NCBI GenBank assembly: GCA_021797745.1
Contig: JAJZZD010000003.1
Span: 22,032 to 86,031, forward strand
Reading direction: 5' to 3'
Length of the DNA: 64,000 nt
Origin: Microcaldota archaeon
Lineage (GTDB): Archaea; Micrarchaeota; Micrarchaeia; Micrarchaeales; CABMGC01
Position numbers and translations under genes: made by a program. How positions within the stretch are numbered: the stretch's first letter is position 1; every line of letters begins with the position of its first letter. Below are positions 20,065 through 30,026 of the stretch, piece by piece. The notes beneath the pieces are model-generated. The model saw only the letters and a program-made list of their open reading frames with translations, was not told where the DNA came from and ran no database searches.

Positions 20065-20697
20065 ATGCTTGATGACAAATATTCTGAATTCGAGAAGTTC
20101 ATTGCCGATAACAAGGGCAAGAGGAAGTTCAAACAAACAGTAGAAGTAGCCATGAACTTCACAGGCGTTGACTTTGCAAAGCAGGACAACAGGCTCAATG
20201 TAGAAGTTCTGCTGCCGTACAACAAGGGCAGCAGCGTCAAGATAGCTGTTTTTGCAACAGACAAAGCGGTAATAGAGGAGGCAAACAGGAACGGTGCAGA
20301 GGTAATAGACGGCAATAGCCTTACTGCTCTTGCCACTGACAGGCAGAAACTTCAGAGCCTTCTGGCATACACGCTCCTGGCACAGCCAAGCCTGATGCCC
20401 AACATAGCCCGCAGCCTGGGTCAGTTCCTGGGTCCGAGGAACAAGATGCCTAAGCCTCTTGTCCCTGGAAGCATGCAGAAGGCAGTCACAGAAAGCGCAA
20501 GGGCGATAACAATAAAGAACAGGGGTAAGTTTCTGCCCACTGTGCAGTGCGTAGTGGGAAGCGAGGACATGGCGCCTAAGGAAATATTCGCAAACATAAA
20601 GGAAGTCATCAGCGGTGTGTCGGGGAAAGTCGGACAGGGGCACATGAAGTCAGTTTACGTCAAGCTCACTATGAGCCCTCCACTGAAGCTTATGTAA
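20065..20697 (+). CDS. rpl1: Ribosomal protein L1
   Basis: FKQTVEVAMNFTGVDF...LGQFLGPRNKMPKPL; first of an L1-L10-L12 cluster. Confidence 0.95.
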   Translation: MLDDKYSEFEKFIADNKGKRKFKQTVEVAMNFTGVDFAKQDNRLNVEVLLPYNKGSSVKIAVFATDKAVIEEANRNGAEVIDGNSLTALATDRQKLQSLLAYTLLAQPSLMPNIARSLGQFLGPRNKMPKPLVPGSMQKAVTESARAITIKNRGKFLPTVQCVVGSEDMAPKEIFANIKEVISGVSGKVGQGHMKSVYVKLTMSPPLKLM

Positions 20698-20753
20698 AAT
20701 GTAATAAATATACAATCAAGACGCAATAAAAACGCAATCAACGTGATATAAAC

Positions 20754-21587
20754 ATGAAAATGAACAAAAGCGAAAAGGTAGCGCTTGTGAAGTCGCTTGC
20801 AAAGGAAATGGGCAATTACAAGACAATTGCAATAATGCCAACAAGCGGAGTTCCGGACCGCCTTTTCCAGAAAGCTAGGAACAAGGTCAACAAGGTAGGA
20901 AAAGTGGTAGTTGCAAGACACACGCTCGTCAACCGAGTTCTTCAGCAGCAGAAGCTCGAAGTTCTTGCTCCATACATCACCGGAAACGTTGCTTTGATAA
21001 TGACTAACAAGGAGCCTGGCGAGTTATATGAATTGGTCAGCGAAAACAAGCTCAAGCTTGCCGCAAAGCCCAGGCAGGTTGCGCCTGCCGACATAAGCAT
21101 AGTGGCAGGTGAGACAAGCGTAGCACCTGGCCAGGCAGTCACCGACCTCAAGAACGCAGGTGTTGACGTTAAGATAGACAGAGGCAAGGTAGTCATTTCA
21201 AAAGGCAAAGTTCTTGTGGCAAAAGGGCAGAAGGTAACCGCGGCAGCGGCAAACGCTCTGAAGATGCTTGACATAATGCCTTTCAGCGTTTCAACAGTAT
21301 TGAGTGCGGCATACTCTGAGAAGCTTCTTTACAAGAAAGAAGCGCTGGAGATGACTCCGGAATTCATAAAAGAGGAAATCGCAAAAACGTTCAACGGCGC
21401 AAACAACCTTGCGCTGGAGATAGGGTATGTGACCAAGTACAACGTACCTATTATGCTCGCGAGGGCGTACGCAGCAGCAGAGGCGCTTGAAAAGCAGACG
21501 GCGCCAAAGGAAGCCGCGAAAGAGGAAAAGAAGGAAGAGAGCAAGGAGGCAAATGATGCGAATAAACCTGAGGAAAAGCAAGCATGA
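20754..21587 (+). CDS. rpl10: Ribosomal protein L10 (P0)
   Basis: Start KVALVKSLAKEMGNYKTIAIMPTSGVPDRLFQKAR; acidic/charged C-terminus; operon position. Confidence 0.92.
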   Translation: MKMNKSEKVALVKSLAKEMGNYKTIAIMPTSGVPDRLFQKARNKVNKVGKVVVARHTLVNRVLQQQKLEVLAPYITGNVALIMTNKEPGELYELVSENKLKLAAKPRQVAPADISIVAGETSVAPGQAVTDLKNAGVDVKIDRGKVVISKGKVLVAKGQKVTAAAANALKMLDIMPFSVSTVLSAAYSEKLLYKKEALEMTPEFIKEEIAKTFNGANNLALEIGYVTKYNVPIMLARAYAAAEALEKQTAPKEAAKEEKKEESKEANDANKPEEKQA

Positions 21588-21632
21588 GAAAAAGTTAATA
21601 ATGAAGCAGGAAAATGAATATAAAACAAAATC

Positions 21633-21947
21633 GTGTTAAAAATAGGTGAAAAAATGGAATACATATACGCGGCGCTATTGCTTAACGATCTCGGGAAGGA
21701 GATCAACGAAGGCAGCCTGAATGCGGTCGTAAAGGCAGCAGGAAAGGAGCCTGATGAGGCAATGGCCAAGTCTGTGGCGGGTTCGCTCAAGGGAGTGAAC
21801 ATAAAAGAAGTGATTGAAAAGGCGCAGGCAGCGCAGGCTGCCGCACCGGCAGCTGCTGCAGAGCAGAAGAAGCCTGAGGCAAAGCCTGAAGAAGAGAAGA
21901 AAACAGAGGAGGAAGCTGCAGGAGGCCTTGCCGGCCTGTTTGGCTAA
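21633..21947 (+). CDS. rpl12: Ribosomal protein L12 (P1)
   Basis: [32 protein letters not shown]...[18 protein letters not shown]. Confidence 0.95.
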   Translation: MLKIGEKMEYIYAALLLNDLGKEINEGSLNAVVKAAGKEPDEAMAKSVAGSLKGVNIKEVIEKAQAAQAAAPAAAAEQKKPEAKPEEEKKTEEEAAGGLAGLFG

Positions 21948-22082
21948 TCAATTAGCCAAACGCAGCGCGCAGCCAGAGCAAAGAGGGCGTATGCTTCGTT
22001 TAACGGTATATGCTTTCGCTCGCTGACGTGCGTTTGGAAATTTATTTAAAACTTCTTTGCAAAATTGGTTTGGTCTGATTAA

Positions 22083-22439
22083 ATGGACGTTTGGGTTGAA
22101 AAAGAGAAATGCACCGGTTGCCAGCACTGCAAGGACGTTTGTCCAGTTGCGGTATTTGAGATGAAAGAGAGAAGCGGTGCAGATGCCAATGCAGACAACG
22201 CCCCTGAAGAGCACAAGTGGAAAGGCACAACAAATGCCGACGTCGTAGCCAAGTGGAAAGACGTGAACGACGGCCACAAGCACTTTGCGGACCAGAACGA
22301 CGGTACGAGCGGAGGCCTGTCAGTCGCCACTGCAGGAAGTGCGTGCATCCTGTGCCAGGCATGCCTGATAGAGTGCGAAGGAGAGTGCATAGTGATACAC
22401 GACGATGCGGGGACCGAGTACAGATCTATTTATAAGTAA
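22083..22439 (+). CDS. 4Fe-4S ferredoxin-family protein with insertion between clusters
   Basis: CTGCQHCKDVCP and CILCQACLIECEGEC separated by about 65 aa. Confidence 0.85.
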   Translation: MDVWVEKEKCTGCQHCKDVCPVAVFEMKERSGADANADNAPEEHKWKGTTNADVVAKWKDVNDGHKHFADQNDGTSGGLSVATAGSACILCQACLIECEGECIVIHDDAGTEYRSIYK

Positions 22440-22476
22440 TGTGCGCAAGCCGCATCCAGGTTGTGCTGATGGTTCA

Positions 22477-23544
22477 ATGAAAATCTGCCTTCTAAGTCTT
22501 AAAAATAATTTCAACAAGGACATAGGACAGGGCGTGCAGCGTTACATGTACGAGCTGTGGAAAGGCCTTGACGGGATCATGCGCGAACCAGACGTGCTTG
22601 ACAAGACGGAACTTGGCTTCGGAAATAATAACTTTGTCAGGAAGGCTTCTTTTACACTGTCTTCGCTTTTTCATGATTTTCGCGGATATGACATAGTTCA
22701 CACGCCTGCGCCAATCATGTACAATCCAAAACGTTTGGGAAAAGCGCAGATGGTAACTACAGTGCACGAGCTGGTGCTTGTTGATGACAATAGTGCTTAT
22801 GCGAAAGCCATCGCAAAGACAAAGAAGGGTTTTAGCATGGCCGACCGTTTTGGCGGTCTGGTGTACAAAAAAGCGATAAAGCAGATATTAAACTCGGATC
22901 ACGTGATAACGACTTCAACGCTGGTCAGGGATGAGGTAGTGAAGCTGGGATTCGACAGGGACCGGATAAGCATAGTAAATGTCGGCATAGACAATCGATT
23001 CATCATCGAACCGAAAAGCAGGAAAACGGGCAAATTTACCGTTGGCTATTTGGGCGGGCATATTCCAAGGAAGAACGTGGGTTTTGCGATAAATGCGTTC
23101 AGGAAGATAAAAGACCCTGATTTAGAGTTTAAGATTTACGGGAAGGGTAGCGAGCATGACAATCTGGTTAAGCTGGCAGACGGCGACAAAAGAATCAAGT
23201 TCATGGGATTCGCACCAGAGAATAAAATAGTCAAAGTCTATGACAGCTTTGACGTGCTAGTGCACCCAACACTTTACGCCGGCTTCGAACTGGAGATAAT
23301 AGAGGCACAGAGCAGGGGCATACCAGTGATCATCTGCAAATTTGGCATCATACCAAAAGAAGTCAGAAAGTACTGCTTCGAAGCAGAGGACGAAGCACAT
23401 GCCGCCAGCATAATCGAAGATCTGAAGGAGAACGGCTACGACAAAAAAAAGATGAATGAAGCCAAGGAGTACGCAAAGCGATTCACATGGAGCAGGTGCG
23501 CAAAAGAAACCTTAGGCGTGTACGACAACATATTAAACAATTAA
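22477..23544 (+). CDS. Glycosyltransferase (GT4-like)
   Basis: VGYLGGHIPRKNVGFAINAFRKIKD...FDVLVHPTLYAGFELEIIEAQSRGIPVI; start trimmed to ATG 22477. Confidence 0.87.
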   Translation: MKICLLSLKNNFNKDIGQGVQRYMYELWKGLDGIMREPDVLDKTELGFGNNNFVRKASFTLSSLFHDFRGYDIVHTPAPIMYNPKRLGKAQMVTTVHELVLVDDNSAYAKAIAKTKKGFSMADRFGGLVYKKAIKQILNSDHVITTSTLVRDEVVKLGFDRDRISIVNVGIDNRFIIEPKSRKTGKFTVGYLGGHIPRKNVGFAINAFRKIKDPDLEFKIYGKGSEHDNLVKLADGDKRIKFMGFAPENKIVKVYDSFDVLVHPTLYAGFELEIIEAQSRGIPVIICKFGIIPKEVRKYCFEAEDEAHAASIIEDLKENGYDKKKMNEAKEYAKRFTWSRCAKETLGVYDNILNN

Positions 23545-23581
23545 TATTTGTTGAAGAAATTTACAGTATTTAAACCGCAGT

Positions 23582-24068
23582 CTAAATCTTATTCTTTATG
23601 CTAGCTCCCAATTCCGCAAAGCATTTGTTTCCGTAGCCATTAGGCGTGGATACTGAATCAAATCCAAATCCATAATCCCCTTTTTGCTCATGAATTACCT
23701 TTCCGTATATTTTACCAAGAAACGATTTCAGTGTTTTGCAACTACCACTTTTCTATCATTTACCCCTTTCATAAGCTTCAGTAATCCCTCCCTGCCTATT
23801 GTCTGCAGGGTTTGTGCCGTGTACACACCTGGAACCCATTCAACCGGTCAACAAATAATCCCGAGTCATCGACTATCAATGGTTGTTTTATCTTCCCAAA
23901 TGCTTCGACAGCACTGAAGCGCGAAACTTCCGTAACTGTATCTGCCTGTATCTTGAATTTGCCAAGTCCCTTGCCTGGCATTTTGAGCACAACGCCATAT
24001 CTTTTTGCTATTTCATTTGCCTCTGAAAACTTGCCTTTATTGTGCGTTACTAAAATCAGACTTTTCAT
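23582..24068 (-). pseudogene. rdgB: XTP/dITP pyrophosphatase (RdgB/HAM1) with two frameshifts
   Basis: MKSLILVTHNKGKFSEANEIAKRYGV...LIVDDSGLFVDRLNGF, then +1 frame PGVYTAQTLQTIGREGLLKLMKG, then another frame GDYGFGFDSVSTPNGYGNKCFAELGA. Confidence 0.85.
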
Positions 24069-24151
24069 GAAATCACCGCACGATACCGAAAATATTAACT
24101 CCACAAAACGCTTTATATTTATGTCATAGAATTATATGCGCAATTGATGAC

Positions 24152-25237
24152 ATGGATAAGCAGCTAAGGATAAAGCTTAATGAAATATTTAGGCACGCAA
24201 AAGGCGTTGGCAAGATAGTCTTGGTGAACACAGATAGGCAAGACCCTAACTTCACATACCTTACGCAGTTCACGAGCGGCCTGTTCGAAAACGACATACT
24301 TGTTCTTGAGAGCGCAGGCGCAAGGCAGTACACGAGCGAGCTCGAATACGAGACTGCGATGCTGCAGAGGGCCCCTGGAATAAAGATAACTAAGTTGACA
24401 GAGGGAAATTACAAGAAGCTGCTAAGCAGCGAGCTCAAGGGCAAAAGAATAGGCATAAACGGCGGATTCCTGCCTTATGCCACATACATGGGCCTGAAAA
24501 AGTACAAGCCAAATAAGATAATCGACGTTTCAGGCAGCTTGGAGCAGGCAAGAATAGTTAAGACGAATGCTGAAATAGAAAACATAAAAAAGGCAGTGCG
24601 TGTGACAAAGTCGGCAATGCGAACAATACAGAAATATTTCAAGGCCGGCATGAAAGAAACCGATTTGGCAAAGAAATTTGATGAGATATCGAGCGGTCTG
24701 GGCTCAGAGGGGCCGTCCTTTCCCACTATAGTATGCTTTGGCAAGAATGCGGCACTGCCGCATCATTTTCCTGACGGAACAAAACTTAAGAAAGGAGATT
24801 TCATATTGATAGACGCAGGTTCAAGGAATAAGAATTACTGCAGCGACATAACCCGGACGTTTCTGTTCGGAATCAAAAGCAGAGAAGACTATGAAAAGAA
24901 GATGGCAATTTACAATGCCGTAAAGCAGGCGCAGCAGCTTGCGATATCAAAAATAAAACAGGGAGTAAAAGGAGGCGCCGTAGACAATGCAGCAAGGGAT
25001 TACATAAACTCTGTTGAAAATGGTAAATATAAAAACACATTCATACACAGTCTCGGGCATTCGATAGGAATAGAAGTACACGACGGCTCAGGCCGCATGC
25101 TGGGTCCTGGGTCGCTGCAAGTCCTCAAGGAAGGCATGATAACAAGCGTAGAGCCAGGCATATACATAAACGGATTCGGAGGGGTAAGAATTGAAGATGA
25201 TGTACTGGTAACCACGAAGGGCGGAAAGGTTCTCTGA
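24152..25237 (+). CDS. M24-family Xaa-Pro aminopeptidase/dipeptidase
   Basis: FPTIVCFGKNAALPHHFPDGTKLKKGDFILIDAGSRNKNYCSDITRT...HSLGHSIGIEVHD...SVEPGIYI...GGVRIEDDVLVT. Confidence 0.93.
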   Translation: MDKQLRIKLNEIFRHAKGVGKIVLVNTDRQDPNFTYLTQFTSGLFENDILVLESAGARQYTSELEYETAMLQRAPGIKITKLTEGNYKKLLSSELKGKRIGINGGFLPYATYMGLKKYKPNKIIDVSGSLEQARIVKTNAEIENIKKAVRVTKSAMRTIQKYFKAGMKETDLAKKFDEISSGLGSEGPSFPTIVCFGKNAALPHHFPDGTKLKKGDFILIDAGSRNKNYCSDITRTFLFGIKSREDYEKKMAIYNAVKQAQQLAISKIKQGVKGGAVDNAARDYINSVENGKYKNTFIHSLGHSIGIEVHDGSGRMLGPGSLQVLKEGMITSVEPGIYINGFGGVRIEDDVLVTTKGGKVL

Positions 25238-25351
25238 GAAAGTAACGGCAATTAAGCTCAGGACAGCACTCAAATAATAACTAAATAATCAATAATCAAT
25301 GAATAACTAATGCCTGAATAACAAATAACCGCAGTCAATGAAGTATGCCAA

Positions 25352-25424
25352 GGGGAGTTCTGCTAGCTTGGTAGGCTACCACCTTCGGGAGGTGGTGACC
25401 CGAGTTCAAATCTCGGACTCCCCG
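25352..25424 (+). tRNA. tRNA-Pro(CGG)
   Basis: Acceptor GGGGAGT/ACTCCCC; anticodon arm CCACC-TTCGGGA-GGTGG; T-arm CCGAG-TTCAAAT-CTCGG. Confidence 0.95.
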
Positions 25425-25551
25425 AATTTCGACGGCAAATCTGTGATTAAAAAACAAAAATGCGAGACATCATCACAGAACATCATGTATTGAAACAGTA
25501 CACAAACAGAACATATTTAAATCATGAGTTGCATAATATTACCGTGATAAA

Positions 25552-25794
25552 ATGAATGTTACTCTAAGGGGTAGAGTAAGGCAAATCCTTGATGTCATGG
25601 TTGAGGAAGGGTATGCCAATACTAAATCAGAAGCAATACGGCTAGCCATAATTAATTTTGGCGAAAAGCAAGTCGGCGAAGAGATCAGGGTAAAGGAAAA
25701 GCTCGATAAGATCGACAATAGTATAAGAGAAGGCAAGAGGAAGGTGTTAGGCACAAAGGAGGCTTTAGGCATTTATGCAAAACATGTCAAGTGA
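25552..25794 (+). CDS. Antitoxin (RHH-like)
   Basis: MNVTLRGRVRQILDVMVEEGYANTKSEAIRLAIINF; overlaps the downstream toxin start. Confidence 0.75.
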   Translation: MNVTLRGRVRQILDVMVEEGYANTKSEAIRLAIINFGEKQVGEEIRVKEKLDKIDNSIREGKRKVLGTKEALGIYAKHVK

Positions 25795-26060
25795 TAGACC
25801 TGTACGATGCAGAGTTTGACCAAGAGTGGACTGCATACTTCCAGTCATTAGACAAAGGCATTAAAGAGAAAATTGCAAAGAAAATCGGGAAAATTCTGGC
25901 ATATCCGGCTAAAAAGCATTTGAAGAAAAGTTTATTTTTTGTGGATGAAGTAGGACAGTATAGAATTCTCTACCGGATTTTTGAAGAAAACAAACGGGTA
26001 AGATTCTATTTTGTAGGTACTCATAAAGAGTATGAAAAATGGTATAAACAGGACATCTGA
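25791..26060 (+). CDS. RelE/ParE-like toxin
   Basis: LDKGIKEKIAKKIGKILAYPAKKHLKKSLFFVDEVGQYRILYRIFEENKRVRFYFVGTHKEYEKW. Confidence 0.8.
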   Translation: MIDLYDAEFDQEWTAYFQSLDKGIKEKIAKKIGKILAYPAKKHLKKSLFFVDEVGQYRILYRIFEENKRVRFYFVGTHKEYEKWYKQDI

Positions 26061-26143
26061 TTGTAAGCCTAAGCAATATCTGATGTTATTGAATGCCATG
26101 TTTTTTACATTTAACTTAACTTATCGCCTATCGCACAGATGCA

Positions 26144-26176
26144 GTGACCCGAGTTCAAATCTCGGACTCCCCGAAT
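26144..26176 (+). repeat. tRNA-Pro 3'-end direct repeat (att-like)
   Basis: gtgacccgagttcaaatctcggactccccgaat, identical to 25395-25427. Confidence 0.95.
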
Positions 26177-26392
26177 CTCATAAGGGGTTATATATAGAAC
26201 GCACATTTTGCACCCCTATTTTGTCGTCGAAGCCAAATTTTGTCGTCGGTAAATTCAGTGTTTCTTAGAGATAATATCGTCACTGAATGATAAACCAGTA
26301 CCTGATTCCAGGCAATTGAGCGTAGATTCTTCATTTGCAGCGTTTTTCATGCAAACATCTTCTTTGCTATACCATAAGTATCTGAACGTTCC

Positions 26393-26608
26393 ATGCATAT
26401 CATACGTGAATGCATGACTATTGAGACTGAACACGGCGATTATGTCTTTCTCATGAACAACTCGAACAACATTGAGTTGGACGCAAAGCTTATGAGGAAA
26501 ATGGAGAAGAGCAAACTGGGCTACAGGCTTAGCAAGGATTATCTGATGACAAGAAGAGAGTATCTGAAGCGGGCGATAAAGGAATTGAAGGCATGGCACT
26601 ATATCTGA
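26393..26608 (+). CDS. Small hypothetical protein
   Basis: 71 aa ORF; TATA-like ttatatata near 26188 could serve it or a ncRNA. Confidence 0.35.
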   Translation: MHIIRECMTIETEHGDYVFLMNNSNNIELDAKLMRKMEKSKLGYRLSKDYLMTRREYLKRAIKELKAWHYI

Positions 26609-26690
26609 AATGAATAGATTGAAGCTAATCTGCCGATTTCTTTACCTGTGTGTTTATTAGATTTGTAGCGCGCTATCCTTATCCTGCGCA

Positions 26691-27380
26691 TCAGCTGTCG
26701 CTTCCTGCAGCCGCGGCAGCAGACAACGCCATGCGCTTGATCTCTTTGTGTTCCTTTAGTCTGCTTGCCAGCCTGCTGAGCCTTTCGCCCCGTTTGGCAG
26801 CTTTCCTTTTTATTATCTGAATCCTTCCTTTCTTGAAAAGCCGCGAGAACCAGCCAGACTGGTACGCGTTCAGCCTGTTTAGCAGCTGCTCTTGTCCGGC
26901 GCGCACCCTGCTGCTTTTGTTCACCAGCATGAGCTCCTTCTTGTCCATCATGAGCATGCAGCTGTTCAGGTATCTTTTCATGGCTTTTGTGTTCTTCGCC
27001 ACCTGCGTAAGGCCAACTAGTATTACATTCAGCATCTCGTTGTTCCCAAGAACGTAGCCATAGGCGATCGCAAGTGCCTCTATGCTCTTGAGGTATTGGC
27101 CGAGCTCTACTGCTGTCATTCCCTTTGAATTTATCGTTATGTTCTGCATGCACAAACCTTCGTAGCCTAAGCCAAGGGTGCCGTGCATGGCCTTCGCGTG
27201 CTCTTCGAGCATGCGCTCCTTGCTGTCCTTTTCCTCCTTATCTGATTTCTCGTGCGACGCTGTCATCTGCCTCTTCCAGTTTTCCCTTATCACTTTCTTT
27301 ATTGCTTCGTATTCAAGGCTCCCTGGCCTTGAGTTCACGATTTGGCTTTCAAAAGAGATTTCATGTTCTGGCAAGCGCAC
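26691..27380 (-). CDS. Hypothetical protein
   Basis: 229 aa ORF, basic C-terminus, no family recognised. Confidence 0.55.
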   Translation of the reverse strand: MRLPEHEISFESQIVNSRPGSLEYEAIKKVIRENWKRQMTASHEKSDKEEKDSKERMLEEHAKAMHGTLGLGYEGLCMQNITINSKGMTAVELGQYLKSIEALAIAYGYVLGNNEMLNVILVGLTQVAKNTKAMKRYLNSCMLMMDKKELMLVNKSSRVRAGQEQLLNRLNAYQSGWFSRLFKKGRIQIIKRKAAKRGERLSRLASRLKEHKEIKRMALSAAAAAGSDS

Positions 27381-27539
27381 ACCTTTCAGATGAATGGCGG
27401 CACTGCAGCTAACAGTTCATTTTCAATGCATATTACTGTCATACTGGCGCCTATTTCCAGGCACACGCCTGAAAGATGTTTAAACAGAAGAACGTTATTG
27501 CTTTTAAGCATTATGGTGATATTGCCGCGAGCCCGCGAT

Positions 27540-29270
27540 TCACAGACTGAAGAAAATCCTCTCCTGCTTGCTGTCGAGCTTGTAGAATCCCATTCGCTCG
27601 AGGTTCACAGTTTCTCCGTCTTTGAGTTTGTCGACATATTTCTCAATGTATCCGGGTACGTCTTTCATGCTATCTGGATTCAGCTCGTTGTTCTTGAGAA
27701 GCGGCTCGATCTGCTTTATAGTGCCCTGCGCATAATTGCCTTCGTTGACCCACTGTATGACAGGCACGTTCTCGCTTGAGTTTACGATTTCTCCTTTAAT
27801 CACGTTGCCGGCTTTCGTTATCCTGACCCTGTAAAGGTCCTTAAGCAAAACTACGCTGCTGTTTTCTATTGCATTTGCGTCCTCCCCGCTTATGTAAAAA
27901 ATATTGCTTAGCGTGTATTCCTTATATCCAAGGTCTTCTGTCGGGTGCAGCCTGAGCTTCACCATTTTCTGTTCTTCTGTCATGCTGCCTATTTCAAGCC
28001 TGACTGGCTCTTTGACGAAGAAAAGTCTTTTAGATGTTCTGTCTATTATCTTCCTGTTCTCAGATAGCAGCATTCCTATGTCTATCTTCCTCTCGCTTTT
28101 TCCTGTGCCGAACCTCAGCACGAAATTCCTTATTGCCTCTGCGCTCACTCCCCTGTTCCTTAATCCAGATAGGGTTACCAATCTTGGGTCGTCAAATCCC
28201 TTAAGTATGTGCTCATTTATCAGAGGAACTATCTGTCTTTTTGAAGTCATGTTGTCCTTTATCGCAAGCCTTGCATACGGATGTATCCTGGGTATTCTCA
28301 GGTCGAGCGCTTCGAGTATCGCAGAGTAGAGGTAGTCCCTTAATTCGTATTCCTTGCTCCTGAAGGCATCTGTGACGCCATGTATAGAATCCTGTATCGG
28401 CGTGTTGAAGTCATATGTAGGCCACGCCCTGTACTTGTTTCCCTGGCGGTAATGCTCCGATTCCTTTATTCGGAATATGGTGGGGTCGCGCATTGTGGTG
28501 TTTGACGCCTTCATGTCACCTTTGAACCTTATTGCTACCTCCTTTTCTCCGTACTTCCCTCTTATCATGTCTTCGAATATTTTTAAGTTGTCATCTGCTG
28601 GCGTTTCCCTATGTCCGCATGCAATCCCGTGCAGCCTGTTTTCCTTCCTTGTTGCATCGTCACACATGCATGCATACGCTCCTCCTTTCGCAATCAGCTT
28701 TCGCGCATAATCATATACCTTCTCTATGCTGTCGCTTGCATAGTATTCCTGGTCGAACTTTGCGCCAAGCCACTCCAGGTCTTTCTTGATGGCGTCTACA
28801 TAATCCTGCTTTTCCTTTTCTGGATTCGTGTCGTCAAAATAAAGGAATGCCTTTCCCTTGTACATCTTTGCGAACTCCTGCCCAAGGAATATGTTCATAG
28901 CATGGCCTATGTGCAGGTAACCGTTCGGTTCAGGTGCATACCTTGTGGCGAAATTGCCTTCCTGCACGCCTTCTAGAATCATCCTTGGTTTTGAGGTTTC
29001 CTCTGCCCTTTTAATTTCCCTTTCTTCGAATTCCTTTCTGAAAGGCGCGTACGCCTTTTCAAGGTCATTCTTGCCAAGGCCATTTACTTCCTTGACTATC
29101 GCGCCAACTTCCTTTGAAACGTCCTTCATGTTTTCCTTAAGCTCAGGATAAATCCCCAGAAGCTTGCTTATCACAGCTCCCGGCTGTGCCTTTCCGTAGT
29201 CTATGGCGTTCTTTACAGCGAACTTCCTTGCCGCCTTTTCGGCTTCTTCATTTAATTGCATTAAACTCAT
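27540..29270 (-). CDS. gltX: Glutamyl-tRNA synthetase (archaeal GluRS)
   Basis: FATRYAPEPNGYLHIGHAMNIFLGQEFAKMYKGKAFLYFDDTNPEKEKQDYVDAI; TSKRQIVPLI KMSKS-equivalent region. Confidence 0.93.
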   Translation of the reverse strand: MSLMQLNEEAEKAARKFAVKNAIDYGKAQPGAVISKLLGIYPELKENMKDVSKEVGAIVKEVNGLGKNDLEKAYAPFRKEFEEREIKRAEETSKPRMILEGVQEGNFATRYAPEPNGYLHIGHAMNIFLGQEFAKMYKGKAFLYFDDTNPEKEKQDYVDAIKKDLEWLGAKFDQEYYASDSIEKVYDYARKLIAKGGAYACMCDDATRKENRLHGIACGHRETPADDNLKIFEDMIRGKYGEKEVAIRFKGDMKASNTTMRDPTIFRIKESEHYRQGNKYRAWPTYDFNTPIQDSIHGVTDAFRSKEYELRDYLYSAILEALDLRIPRIHPYARLAIKDNMTSKRQIVPLINEHILKGFDDPRLVTLSGLRNRGVSAEAIRNFVLRFGTGKSERKIDIGMLLSENRKIIDRTSKRLFFVKEPVRLEIGSMTEEQKMVKLRLHPTEDLGYKEYTLSNIFYISGEDANAIENSSVVLLKDLYRVRITKAGNVIKGEIVNSSENVPVIQWVNEGNYAQGTIKQIEPLLKNNELNPDSMKDVPGYIEKYVDKLKDGETVNLERMGFYKLDSKQERIFFSL

Positions 29271-29285
29271 CCGCTCCGAATGTTC

Positions 29286-29911
29286 CTATCTCGTGATGCT
29301 CAGATTGCCGTTTATTGTCCCGTTTGCATATATCAGCGCTGCAACAGTCACATTCACCGACACTACCGCGTTTGCCGAAAGCGTTTCAGGGATTGAATAG
29401 ACACGCTTGCTGCTGGGTATATTCACGGTGATGCTCTGGTTTGCAGATAATATGTTGAATTTGATTGTGGCTGGCAGGCCGATCAGCGCGCTCGTGGAGT
29501 ACGAGACGCAGTCTGGCCTGTTTATATGCGCATTTACGAATGCGTATATCTGGTAGCTGCTCATGTTTCCTGACTCCACGAAAAGCTTTGAATTTGATTC
29601 GGTAATGAAGGTGGCCACTGAATTATTGTTTTCTAGATTCTGCAGCACGTTCGATGCTTCAGCAATTGTTTTGTTGGTGTCATTGCCGCAGTTCACGCTT
29701 ATGGAAAGGGTTTTTGCATATCCTGTGACATTCGCTCTCAGGAACGCTTTTGCATAGACCTGCGCTCCGCCTGCATTTGTCTTATTGCCACTCTGGGACG
29801 ACTGGCCTAAGTTCGAGTTTGGCGCGCTGAAGTTCAAATATCCTGAAACGAAAGTGACGGCTACTGCAATAGTTCCAAGCAACATGTACAATTGTTTCCT
29901 GTTCAAAAACA
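29286..29911 (-). CDS. Membrane-anchored hypothetical protein
   Basis: Single N-terminal TM LLGTIAVAVTFVSGYL, Asn/Ser-rich exterior; start uncertain (GTG 29911 or ATG 29885). Confidence 0.6.
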
Positions 29912-30026
29912 CACCGGTGCGCCCGTGTCTGCAGGGGCAATAGATTTGATAGATGCAGTTCTTAATGATAGGTATAAAATAATAAAAGGTTAACATAATG
30001 TCACAAAATCAAAAATAGGTGTAAAG

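Larger units (their letters stand above)
25395..26176 (+). mobile_element. Candidate integrated TA cassette at the tRNA-Pro 3' end
   Basis: 33-bp identical direct repeat (25395-25427 and 26144-26176) from the tRNA-Pro 3' end brackets a two-gene TA module; no integrase. Confidence 0.7.

Noticed and set aside
26200-26255. Direct repeat attttgtcgtcg x2 as the start of a CRISPR array
   Set aside because: Only two 12-bp copies with an 8-bp spacer; no array.
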